Shown: one piece after another, positions 1 to 11,078 of the stretch | How positions within the stretch are numbered: the stretch's first letter is position 1 | Layout of the letters: each line of letters opens with the position of its first letter | Notes under the pieces: model-generated | Seen by the model: only the letters and a program-made list of their open reading frames with translations | What the model was told of the DNA's origin: nothing | Database searches by the model: none | Translations under genes and position numbers: made by a program | NCBI GenBank assembly: GCA_001632435.1 | Contig: KV423923.1 | Location: 74,281-138,280 of the forward strand | DNA: 64,000 bases | Reading direction: 5' to 3' | Source: Calocera cornea HHB12733 | Lineage: Eukaryota; Basidiomycota; Dacrymycetes; Dacrymycetales; Dacrymycetaceae

Positions 1-390
1 GTCGTAGCGACGCCTTTGCTCACGGCCAGCTGTATACAGCTCTCACTCGGGTTAGACATCATGAGGACACACTTGCACTCTTTAGGCCGGCATCTGACTA
101 CACTGTAGCCAACATCCAGAGCGCAAAGCTCTTAGTAAATGTAGTCAACATTTGAGAAATTGGATTCCATGGTGACATTGTGCAGAGAGACCCGGCCCTG
201 AAGGGTCAGACCCTTGTACAATCTGATCGCGACGCGTCGAGTGCGGCAGCGCATATATACATTTACGCGCGTGATGGATCGTGAAATTCATAATATTCGT
301 GAGGACAAATATGTACAGGACCGTGCCAGCTCCGCGATACATAGGATATTTACAGCCTTAAATAGGATGGCAGATAGTTTACCAGGTACC
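1..390. other. Left-edge region without a recognisable gene
   Basis: No open frame here shows codon structure, splice signals or a domain I recognise. It lies downstream of the stop codon of the minus-strand gene at 391 and probably holds its 3' untranslated region. Confidence 0.4.
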
Positions 391-1695
391 TTAATGTGCA
401 GATACGTTGAAATATGGGTTGAAATCCACCGTCGTCTCGCCGTCAAACTTGCCTGCCTTGCCGGTGGGAGGAGGGGTGACGACGTATTTGAGCGTCTTCT
501 CCCTGGGCGAGTCGGGAGCGAACAACTTGTGCTTGTGCATGCGACCATCCTGCATCATGAGGCTCATCATGTCCTCTTGGGTCGGCATGACGGGAGCAGA
601 GACGACGCGCTGATGAGAGCGCGGTACGCGTAGTTGTGCAAGGAGGGGAGAACCACGGAGTCGGGGAGGAATGGGAGGGGATGTTGGTACATGAGGTGCT
701 GTAAGCGGAGAGACGTTGCGAGTGCGAGTGCGAGCGGTGCGTGGAATGAGGGCGGGAGGTCCAGAGGGACGGCGTGGCGCGTTCGACAGAGCGGCTTTCT
801 TCGACTTCCGCTCGGGCAATGGCGGCGGCGAGTTTGGCGCATGCTCGGAGAATGGCGTAGACAAGCCGGAGATACCCAGTCCGACGTCGGCACTCATAAG
901 CTTCGCAGCAGGCAGTCGATTGTCTGCCGGCATACTAACACGCCGTATACCCAGACCTTGTAGAGCGGCCGCCAGCTGCTGCTCGCCGTTCGCCTCTGGG
1001 ACTTGGAGGTACCGGTTGCTGGTGAGGGCATGATTGTTCGAGAGCTTGGGTGTAGGTGGTTCCTGGGGTGTACCAAGCGGAGAGGGAATGCGTACGTGAT
1101 CTCGGCGGTGGAGGGAGGGCGAGCGGGCTATTTGAGTGCTAGGGCAGGTGCGGCTTTGGCGGGGGGTGAAAGCGGGACGACTCGGATTATCCGAGTCTGA
1201 ATCCGAGTGGTAGACGACGACGCGCGGCTGATGATGGTGCCTATTCCTTTGGCGCGAAGCAGAGCGCGAGCGGCCCTCCTCGTATCCCGAGTCGTACCCG
1301 TCGCTGCCCAGGTCTGAACTCTTGGTGTGGGTGCTAGAGCATGAGCGCGCGGGCGATGCTGAGCGGCTGGGAGGGATCGGGCCTGTGTAGCTCGGGAAGG
1401 GGACGATGCTGATACCGCTTAGGGGACTGACACGGGTCTTGCCGAGTGTCAGGCCGAGGCCCGCGCAGGGCAGGTCGGGAATCTCGAACGTGGGCGATGT
1501 GGGGGATACGTCGGTGCTGAGCTCGTCCTCGAGTGCGGAGGACGAGTGGTGGGAGGCGCCCGAGGTCAACCCGGGTGCGCGCAGGTCGTCGCTGTCGGAT
1601 GCGCCCGACCACGACGAGTTGGAGATGGACTTTTCGACCGGGTAGCCGCGCGGAAGCGGCCGGGCCTTGTTGTAGAGTTGCGATGGCACAGCCAT
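391..1695 (-). CDS. Disordered Ser/Pro-rich hypothetical protein
   Basis: I do not recognise this gene. It is one uninterrupted frame. I prefer the start at 1695 (protein begins MAVPSQLYNKARPLPRGYPV, about 434 residues); an in-frame upstream ATG at 1803 would add 36 low-complexity residues. The protein is rich in Ser, Pro and Arg with acidic patches, has no membrane segment or signal peptide, and contains proline runs such as SPPPLPERK that look like SH3-type ligands. The C-terminus (residues after SAPVMPTQEDMMSLMM) is less biased and ends in a short hydrophobic-aromatic motif, FNPYFNVSAH, which may be the conserved part. It is divergent from the aminopeptidase gene at 3226. A scaffold or regulatory role would be a guess. 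Confidence 0.6.
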   Translation of the reverse strand: MAVPSQLYNKARPLPRGYPVEKSISNSSWSGASDSDDLRAPGLTSGASHHSSSALEDELSTDVSPTSPTFEIPDLPCAGLGLTLGKTRVSPLSGISIVPFPSYTGPIPPSRSASPARSCSSTHTKSSDLGSDGYDSGYEEGRSRSASRQRNRHHHQPRVVVYHSDSDSDNPSRPAFTPRQSRTCPSTQIARSPSLHRRDHVRIPSPLGTPQEPPTPKLSNNHALTSNRYLQVPEANGEQQLAAALQGLGIRRVSMPADNRLPAAKLMSADVGLGISGLSTPFSEHAPNSPPPLPERKSKKAALSNAPRRPSGPPALIPRTARTRTRNVSPLTAPHVPTSPPIPPRLRGSPLLAQLRVPRSHQRVVSAPVMPTQEDMMSLMMQDGRMHKHKLFAPDSPREKTLKYVVTPPPTGKAGKFDGETTVDFNPYFNVSAH

Positions 1696-1803
1696 GTGTT
1701 GCAAAGTCGAGGAGTGATGAGGGTGGGGATGGGTGATGATGATGGTCGGGGAGGGCGACAACGTCAAGCGCGGTGAGGGGTGACTGAGGCCAAGAAACCA
1801 CAT

Positions 1804-3225
1804 TTAATAGGATATCGACCACCCATGAGCGAGACAGTAATATCACCCAAGACATCGCGGCCAGCGGCGGGAGGGTCATTGTCGCTGTCGAGCCGCGTCG
1901 TGGAGGGCGTCGCGCAAGGTCTGAGACATTATTGCCGTGTCTCGGTCGGAGAGTCGCGCGCTGCGTCGCGCACCCGGGTCCCGCGCTGTCTCGCCTGCGT
2001 CCAGCATCCGCGCCATATTGGGAATATGGCTGAAAGCGCCTGTATGCGCGTCCCGAGGATCATCCTGCATGTCGGCAGCCACCGCAGCATAAGTGCGCAG
2101 AAAGGCGGTGACTGTCGCAGTTGGGTCGGTCGGCTAGAGCCGCTTGGGCCGTCATTTCTCCAAGCGCATTGCACCGGAAATAGCTGGCAGTCGTGCTCTT
2201 CTATTCCGCTGTTGCGCGTCGGAGTTGGCAGTTTGTCGGCAACTGATAAGACATGGGAAGCCACAATTCCGCTCGGCGGCGCTCGGTATCCGACCCGACA
2301 AATGCCGCTGCTTTGGACCTTCCACGATCAAGACTTGCTCAGTCATGGAAAATCGTTCCTTTGCGGCATCCACTTTTGAAAGCGAAACACTGCGAATAGT
2401 TCGGGTGCACATCAGACGCAGAAGATGCAGGATGCGCCCTCCACTTCCAGCGTGCACATCTAGGGCGTTCTGGGCTCTGGGCTTTGGTAGAGGCGCACAT
2501 GACATCCAACCTGAGCATTGATCAGTCTGTTGCGGAAATAAGCAGAAATAGACGGCAGGACACTAACAGGAAGTTCGCAGTAACAGGCGGATCTTTAACC
2601 CTGCTCAGACTGGGAGAAAGCCAATCATTTGGCCACTCGGAAAACGAGCTCCAGTGCTATAAAAGACAAGTGGACCGTGTTGATGAGGCAGCAACCACGA
2701 GGAGCTGACATCGCGCATAACAATGATGACAATGCGCTCAGAGTAGGTCGGGCAACCCCACGGGCGACCGAGCGTCATGACCAAGTCCCAGTAGTGGATG
2801 TCAGGGGCGCGACGGCCGCTTGTGAACACGACGGCCATGGAACAAGGCACGAGCATGTAATCGGCCCATGTGGACAACAAAGACGGGGTTAACCGCGCTC
2901 GTTCCTGCCGCCGTATACTGCATGGTGTTCTCCAGGGTGCTATAGGCTCCGATGCATCCTCCGAGGATCGTTGCGTGACACTGTTGAGCTACTGAATTGA
3001 GGAGGAAGCAGAGGGCGAGGCGAGCGCTTTGGAACTCCCCCACGCGGTGCAATCGGAGTACGATAGAGGCCGCACAGCCTGGCTGACGAGAGGCGGGTCC
3101 CCGCGGAAGCTCGGGACCCTATTGAGCACAAGGCACGCGCAGGCCCCGAACAGACGACGCCTGGTGGGACCAAAGCCGAGCAGACACGCACGACAGCGAA
3201 ATTACGCCAAAAGTAGAGCAGGCTC
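1804..3225. other. Divergent promoter region, hypothetical gene / aminopeptidase 1
   Basis: About 1.4 kb between the 5' ends of a minus-strand and a plus-strand gene. Short frames on both strands have no coding character. I see no clear TATA box close to either start and no repeat. It presumably carries the promoters of both genes. Confidence 0.4.
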
Positions 3226-6200
3226 ATGCTGCATGCCACCATCCGTGCTCGAGCCTTGAGCACAACACACTCTGCGGCACGATTATCTCGTATCCCACTC
3301 ACTTTCTCAAAACCACTTCACTCGATCGCAACTGCGCGTACTGCGGCAAGGACTGCTAGGACCGCGCATATTTCTCCCAGAAGAAGCTACTGCTGGAGAC
3401 ACGCCAACACAGAGTTTGGAAACACCATGGTTGCCTCCACCGCCAAGCCCCAGGATCACGTCAAGATCTCGGAGGATGTCACGCCCACTCACTATGCAGT
3501 GACGATCAAGACTGACCTGGAGAAGCTTGAGTACGAGGGGCGTGCTGAGATTGAGTGCGTTCTCATGGGTTGTTATTGGTTGGATGACTGTGATTGACCT
3601 GCTCAATTAGCGTCAACGTCAATGTTGCCACCTCATCCATCACCTTCCATGTCGCCGAACCCACCACCGTCACCTATGCGGCACTTTCGAGCGAGAACAT
3701 GAAGACGGACAGCCTGCAAGTCGCTAAGGACATCAGTGTCGACAAGGAGGGCGAGAAGGCGACGGTAACGTTTGAGGAGACGCTCCGTGCCGGGACGAAA
3801 GCGAAGCTGGGGCTGGCATTCAAGGGTGAACTGACGTGCGATACTCTGTATCCCAACTCTGGACGGTCGCTAATGAGTGCTGTAGTGGTTCTCTCATGGG
3901 CTACTACAAGACTACCTGGGCGCATGAGGGCCGCAAGGGCAATTACACGCTAACGCAGTTCGAGCCCACCGCCGCACGCAAGGCGATGCCTTGCTGGGAC
4001 GAGCCTGCGATCAAGGCGACGTTCGATATCTCGCTCCTGTCGCGCTCCGATACTGTCTCCCTCTCCAACATGGACGTCGTCTCCGCCACACCCTCGAATG
4101 GCGGCTTTGGGCAGAGCCCGCTGTTCGCTGCTGTTGCGGCGAGCGAAAAAGGACCTGCTGAGAAGGGGCCGTCTGAGAAGGGCCCAGCGGAGAAGGGGCC
4201 GAGCGAGAAAGGCCCATCCGGCGACTGGACGCTGACCAAGTTCGCAACGACGCCCAAGATGTCGACGTACCTCGTCGCTTGGGCTAACGGCGAATTCAAG
4301 CACATCGAGTCGTCGTTCACCTCCCCGCTCACCGGCAGGAAGGTGAACCTGCGCGTGTACACCACCCCCGAGTACATCACTCAGGCCGGTCTCGCACTCG
4401 ACGTCAAGGTCCGCATCCTCCCGCACTACGAGCGCATCTTCGACATCGCATATCCGCTCCCGAAGCTCGACACCCTCGTTGCCTCCGACTTTGACGCGGG
4501 CGCGATGGAGAATTGGGGCCTGATCACTGGCCGCACCGCGGCATACCTGTACGACCCGAAGACGAGCGGCATCAACGCCCTCAAGCAGATCACCGAGACG
4601 CAGTCGCATGAGGTCGCCCATCAATGGTTCGGAAACATCGTCACGATGAAGTGGTGGGACAACCTGTGGTTGAATGAGGCGTTCGCCACGCTCATGGGAG
4701 AGGTCATCATCATCCAGCAGGTGCGCATACACGAGCTAGTCATCATCCACATTGTGCTGACTATATGCAGATTCATCCGGAATGGCGGCCGCATGCCGAG
4801 TTTATCAACATGCATCTCGATCGCGCGCTCGGGCTCGACAGCTTGAGGTCCTCCCACCCGATTGAGGTGCCTTGCCCGGATGAGAAGGCCATCAACCAGA
4901 TCTTTGATGCCATCTCCTATTCCAGCACGTCTTGCTTCCTATGTCGTGTAAATGCAAGCTAATTTCGTACCACAGAGGGTGCCTCCGTGCTCCGCATGCT
5001 CTCATCCATGATCGGCGAGGACGTCTTCCTGAAGGGTGTATCCAAATACCTCAAGAGCCACCTCTACGGCAACTCCGTGACCGCCGACCTCTGGCGCGGA
5101 ATCTCCGAAGCGAGCGGGGTCAACGTCAACGAGATCATGGCCTCCTGGACGCTCAAGGTCGGCTACCCGCTCATCGAGGTTAGTGAGACTGCTTCCGGCC
5201 TGGCGCTCAAGCAGACCCGCTTCCTCGCGACGAACGACGTCAAGCCCGAGGAGGATGAGACTGTATGGCACGTCCCGCTCAACATCCAGACCTTGGGTGC
5301 GAACGGGAAGGCGCTGGTGGACAGCAAGGCGGTGCTCACGGAGAAGGAGGCGACGTTTGATATTCCCAACGTGGGGAGCTCGTTGTACAAGCTAAATGCG
5401 GGGACTACTGGTGTTTGTGAGTCCAATAGCAACGCCTTGCCCTATACGAGCTGACCGCTCATAAGACCGCGTCCTCTACCCGCCTGCACATCTGGCCAAA
5501 CTCGGTGACGAGGCCGCCCGCAAAGGCAGCTCTCTGCTGCCTGAGGACCGCATGGGCCTCGTATCCGACGCGTTCGTCCTCGCACGTTCCGGCCACGGCA
5601 GCACCAGCGCCGCGCTCGATCTCATGAACAAGCTCCGCGCCGAGGACGACTACCTCGTCTGGTCTCGCATGTCAAACGCTATCGGCGAGGTTGGTACCGT
5701 CTGGTGGGAGCAGCCGAAGGAAGTGCAGGACGGCTTGATGGCGTTCAGGAGGTCTCTGTTCGGCCCGCTCGCGCAGAAGCTCGGCTTCGAGTTCTCTGAG
5801 AACGACTCGCCGGATCTGATCCAGTGGAGGATCACGGCTGTCAGCGGTGCTGCTATCGCTGATGACCCTAAGTGAGTGCTTTGTCTGAATTTCGATTGCC
5901 GCTACTGACTGCCGACTGCTAGAACGATATCGGAAGTCAAGAGGCGCTTTAACCTCCTCCTCGAGAAGAACGATGCCTCTGGTATCCCCGGAGATCTCCA
6001 ACGCTGCATATACACAAACGCTGTCCGTGTCGGCGGTGTGAAGGAATACGAGAAGGTCCTCGACATATACCGCCACTTCGAGACGCCGTCGCAGAAGGTT
6101 GCCGCCATGCTCGGCTTGGCCCGTGCTAGCGACCCAGCTCTTGTCGAGCGCACCCTGGATCTCGTTCTCAGTGACGAGGTCAAGACGCAAGACTACATGT

Positions 6201-6514
6201 ACTTCGTTGCCGGCTCTGCCATGAACCCTCACGCCAGGCGGCCGACATGGAAGTGGATCCAGAAGAACTTGCCGACTCTCGTGGAGAGGTTCAAGGGCAA
6301 CTTCTCGCTCGGCCGCGTCATCCAATACGGCTTCGATTCCCTCTCGACATTTGAGGACGTCAAGGAGATTGAGGCGTTCTTCAAGGAGCAGGATACGAGC
6401 ACATACGGGCAGGCGCTCTCGCAGGGTCTAGATGATGTCCGCGCCAAGGCTGCGTGGCTGCAGCGGGATAGGGCCGAGGTCGAGCAGTGGTTGAAGAAGA
6501 ACAAGTATGTGTAA
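3226..6514 (+). CDS. APE2: M1-family zinc aminopeptidase (Ape2/Aap1-like), copy 1
   Basis: Zinc metallo-aminopeptidase that removes N-terminal residues from peptides. Seven exons are read: 3226-3554, 3611-3835, 3886-4720, 4771-4924, 4976-5416, 5466-5871, 5923-6514 (2,982 nt, 993 aa). The substrate-binding GAMEN motif is at about residue 390, the zinc site HEVAHQWFGN at about 426 and NEAF 18 residues after it; the ERAP1-like C-terminal helical domain follows. The first 67 residues are Arg/Ser/Thr-rich and resemble a mitochondrial presequence; a second ATG at 3427 (MVASTAK) would give a cytosolic form of about 926 aa, so dual targeting is possible. Intron 4 (4925-4975) appears to use a GC donor. 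A KGP[AS]E repeat (4148-4219) sits in a loop before the catalytic domain. A tandem paralogue follows 324 bp downstream. Confidence 0.93.
4148..4219 (+). repeat. 15-nt coding tandem repeat, KGP[AS]E
   Basis: Four full units and one partial unit of a 15-nt repeat encode KGPAE / KGPSE alternately inside aminopeptidase copy 1. The unit is in frame. The paralogue has a short GAGATDSG stretch at the same place and no repeat. It is probably a flexible charged surface loop made by replication slippage. Confidence 0.9.
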
Positions 6515-6837
6515 GCAGGTCGATAAAGCACTTGTCGGAGTGATCATCTCGAGGAGTTGATAGGTTGTATCGTGAGAACCAACACAGCAAATTGTAATGT
6601 CTGGTGGACGAGATAATTCGGCGTCGAACAGGTGCTCCTGATTATCTAAGAGAACTCTGTGCCCCTGCCATGATTCTGTTGGGAAAGCAGAGGGTAGACA
6701 ATGATATGCACAGCAACCAGTAGCCCGTCCTTCTGTGCGAGAGGCGCATGTGGTGTGGAGAGCACCCCGCGTGTTGTTGTAGTTATAAAGAGTCCATTGC
6801 CAGCGGACCAGACTCAGGCCACCGTGCGTCTTGAGCC

Positions 6838-9800
6838 ATGGCGTCCCGTGAGGTTGCAGACCACGTCAAGATCTCGGAGGATGTGAGGTCTGTCATATGT
6901 CTCCGAGCCATGATGTACTGCAGTCCAATGCTCTGCGTCCAGACCCACGCATTATGCGCTGGCCATGAAGACGGACCTGGAGAAACTCGAGTTCGAAGGA
7001 CGCGTCGAGATCGAGTGGGCGTGTTTGCTCGTTCATGCGACGTCACTGACCACCGATGCAGTCTGGACGTCAATGTCTCCACTTCCTTCATCACCTTCCA
7101 TACGGCATCGCCGAACGAGCTACTCCATGCATCACTCTCTACGCCGAGCCTAGGGGCTGACATACTCGCAACCGACAAGTTCGAGATCAACAAGGAGCTT
7201 GAGCAAGGGACAATCACATTCGGCAAGGAGCTGCAGGCTGGAGAGACGGCAAAGCTGGGCTTTGCGTTCAAGGGCAAGCTTGACTGGTACGCCCATATCT
7301 GCCTGTTTCCTGTTCGATACACTGACACTGCTATGCCAGGGGCGGTTTGGCTGGGTATTACAAGTGTAGCTGGGAGCACGAGGGAAAGAAGGGCGCGTAT
7401 GCCATCACGATGTGCTGCCCGTGCGTGCTCGTCCGTCTTCCCTTAATGTCATCCGATCTAACCGGTCGATAGCTCTGATGCGAGGAAGGTCTTCCCTTGC
7501 TGGGATGAGCCTGAGCTAAAGGTGCGCATCTCCGGACCTTGCCGGTGTGTTGAGTCTCACCGTAATGGAGCAGGCGACATTCGCGGTGTCGATGATCTCT
7601 CGCTCTGGTACGACATCGCTATTCAACATGAACGACTTGTCTACCGTACCCTCCGATGGTACTTTCCCGACCTCGCCCTTGTTCGCAGGATTGCCCTGTG
7701 GGGCCGGTGCTACTGACTCCGGCAAGTGGACCTTGACCAGATTTGCGACTTCGCCCAAAATGTCAACCTACTTGCTCGCTTTGGCGAACGGGAAGTTTGA
7801 GTAAGTGTATGTGAAGCATCGATTCAATCACAGCTGACTCGGCTGCAGATACCTGGAGGATTCATTCATGTCCATGAGCGGCAAGGAGGTCAAGCTCCGA
7901 GTGTATGCGACACCGGAATACATTTCTCAAGCAACCCTTGCATTGGACGTGAAAAAGAGGGTTCTTCCCATCTACGAGAAGATCTTCGATATTCCTTATC
8001 CTTTGTACGTCCGCATCCTGTCTCCAAACAAGTTTCAGCTGACCTTCTTGGAGACCGAAACTGGATAGTCTGGCTGCCTCTGATTTCGATGCCGGGTAAG
8101 TGTTTACTGAACGGACGTTCAGTCCAATACTGAAACAAACCCAGAGCGATGGAGAACTGGGGTACGCCTTTGCTCGTGGGTTTATCTCAACTTGTCAGAA
8201 TGACATTGCAATGAAGGTCTAATCATTGGTCGAACGCTGTATATGCTCTACGGTGAGCCGGCTGTGTGAGCTTCTTTTTGAACACTCGGTCTGATGGTGT
8301 GCTCGATAGATGAAAACAGCGGCATTGCTGCGAGGCAAAACACTACCAGGATTGAAACACACGAGATCGCGCATATGTGGTTCGGAGACATAGTGACGAT
8401 GCAAGCAGCTCCTCCGCGTTCCCATTTTCGACACTCATCAATAACAACAGGAGATGGTGGGACAATTTATGGTTGAACGAAGCATTTGCGACTATCATGG
8501 GTGAACTGGTGACCATCCAAGAGGTCGGCCTTCTACCGTTGGCCCGATCTTTCAGTTGACATGTGCTCCAGTTGCACCCAGAGTGGCGTCCAAACTCGGG
8601 TTTCATAGATGGACACCTCCAGCGTGCCCTCCAATTGGACAGTCTACGGTCTTCACATCCCATTGAAGTCCCCTGTCCAGATGAGAAGGTGGCAGCACAA
8701 GTGCGTTTATTCCTCTTTAATGTTTCTCACTTCTGAAAACTGTTCCACCTGCAGATTTTGGATGGGATCAGTTACTCTAGTGCGCATCCACCCTATACTG
8801 TGCAGTAGTGGCTAACATATCCCTTCTGACTACGCAGAAGGAGCCTCTGTGCTCCGCATGCTGTCCTACATGCTGGGTCAAGAGGTCTTCCTGAAAGGCG
8901 TATCCTTATATCTCAAGGCACACCTATACGGCAACACGGTCACAGCCGATCTCTGGAAAGGCATATCCGAAGCAAGCGGCATCAACGTGAAAGAGCTTAT
9001 GGCGAGCTGGACATTGAAGGTCGGGGATTGTGGTCGGACGGAATTTTTACGTTGCTGATGTCGTCATTGTCAGACGGGCTTCCCCTTAGTGACGGTAACG
9101 GAGACAGCGACGGGTTTGCATATGAAGCAAAGTCGCTTCCTGGGCAAGCAAATTCTGGCCACGCTTCGTACCACCGTCTAACCAACCTGGACAGTAACAA
9201 ACGATGTCAAGCCAGATGAGGACGCCACAATCTGGCATATCCCCCTCAATTTGAAGACGATGGGATCAGACGGAGAACCGATTGTGGACAACAGAGCTAC
9301 CTTGGCCACCCGAGAAACGAGCATTGAGCTACCTCATGTAGCTCAGTCACTGTACAAGCTCAATGCAGATACGGCAGGCGTCTGTGAGCGGTTGCCCCTC
9401 AAGCCGGACCCTGAATACTCACCTCAGATCAAGATCGCGTCCTCTACACACCCCAGCACCTGGCCAAACTTGCCGACGCCGCAGGACGGCCCAATAGCAT
9501 TTTCTCCGCTGAGGACAAGTACGTAATATCTCCTCAATACAGTAGGGGAGCCCACTGAAGTGAGCAATAGGATGGGCCTTATCGGAGATGCGTTCACGCT
9601 AGCTAAGTCAGGGCATGGCAGCACATCTGCAGCCCTCGAGCTCGTGAGCAAACTACGGATGGATGAAGACTATTCCGTATGGTCCAGAATTGCACGTGGC
9701 CTCGCCGAGCTTACAAGTGCCTGGTGGGAACAACCTGAAGAAGTGCGAGCCGGGCTGCGCGCTTTCCGTCGGTCGATGTTTGCACCGTTGGCGGAGAAAC

Positions 9801-10798
9801 TCGGTTTCGAGTTCAAGGCGACAGATGGGCCCGAGCTGATCCAGTGGAAGATCACGGCGATCTCCGAAGCAGCGCTGGCAGATGACCCGAAGTATGTCTC
9901 TCAACCACGTCGCCATGCAACCTGAACCATTGACTGCGACCTCCAGGACCCTATCGGACATGAATCGACGTTTTGCATTGCTCATGGAGAACAACGATGG
10001 CTCGCAGATAGCTGGCGACATTCGACGTTCTACGTACATGAACATGATCAGAACAGGCGGAGCTACGGAGTGGGGGAAGCTTCATGAGGTGCAATATTAT
10101 ATTCCGTGTCGATATTAGCTCATAGTTGGAGTGCAGCTCTATCGTGACAGCGATACTCCCGCGCAAAAGCTCGATGCCATGTTTGGCATGTGCTCCGCCC
10201 AGCGAGAACCACTCATCAAAGCCACTTTCGACTTGTTTATGTCAGGCGAGATCAAGACTCAAGGTACGCCCGTGACGATACATGCAAAGTCGTAGTCTGA
10301 TGTCCGGACAGATTATAGCTGGATGTTCTCGTGAGCTCGTTTCGCCTATGCAGTGGAATTCAGCTAAGTGGACCACAAAGCGGCCTGGTTCAGAACCCTA
10401 CGACTCGACGACGAACTTGGGAGTATTTAAAGGAGCACTTCGACGTCTTAACAGCTGATCTTAAAGGAAGCTTCGTGATGAGAGGGATGATTGCGCATTC
10501 TGTCATCTAGTAAGTTTGGTCGGGAGCTAAAAAATGCCGAGTACGGCTAATCCCGCACTGTAGTCTCAGCTCAACGAAGGACGTCAAAGACGCCGAAGAA
10601 TTCTTCAAGGACAAGGATACAAGTTCCTATGCGCAACCTCTTGCTCAGGTAGGCAGCGGCTATCACATCACTTCCCCTGGAGCAGTCCTCATTGACGTGG
10701 CCTAGGCCCTGGATGAAGTTCGTAGCCGGGCAAACTGGGTGGGCCGCGATCAAATTCCGGTGGAGAAATGGTTGCGCGACAATGGCTATATGCAGTGA
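6838..10798 (+). CDS. M1-family zinc aminopeptidase, intron-rich tandem copy 2
   Basis: Second M1 aminopeptidase, colinear with copy 1 across its whole length. It starts MASREVADHVKISEDV, matching the second ATG of copy 1, so there is no presequence and it should be cytosolic. I can follow the frame through about 24 short introns to the end WLRDNGYMQ. Catalytic motifs are intact: AMENWG (preceded by an intron), HEIAHMWFGD and NEAF. The exon fragmentation makes it look broken at first, but every junction I checked restores frame. Two introns need GC donors: 8401-8450 (between VTM and RWWDN) and 9144-9194 (between RFL and TNDVKP). Several intron positions coincide with copy 1; most do not. It could have a narrower substrate range, but nothing in the sequence shows that. 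Confidence 0.85.
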
Positions 10799-11078
10799 GC
10801 ATGCATGCGTGCTTCGGAGCTCTCAGGTCTATTTCGGCCCCAACTGCTTAATCAGCCATCTTGCGACTGTTGTCTCATTGTTGTCAATACATCCTACACG
10901 CATAAGCAGCTTGTATATTCAGGTCCAATGAGCAGAATGCAGAACTCAGAATCCGACTGGGCAATGTACAGGATGTATCTCTGCATTAGTGTGAACAAGA
11001 TGGTACGAGACATTATGGAAGATATACAGCCATTGCGGGGCAATTGCGCCCGCAGGAAGGACACGTCATGAATGTCCT

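Noticed and set aside
6838..10798. Aminopeptidase copy 2 as a pseudogene
   Set aside because: The apparent breaks all become short introns with legal acceptors, and catalytic motifs and C-terminus are intact.
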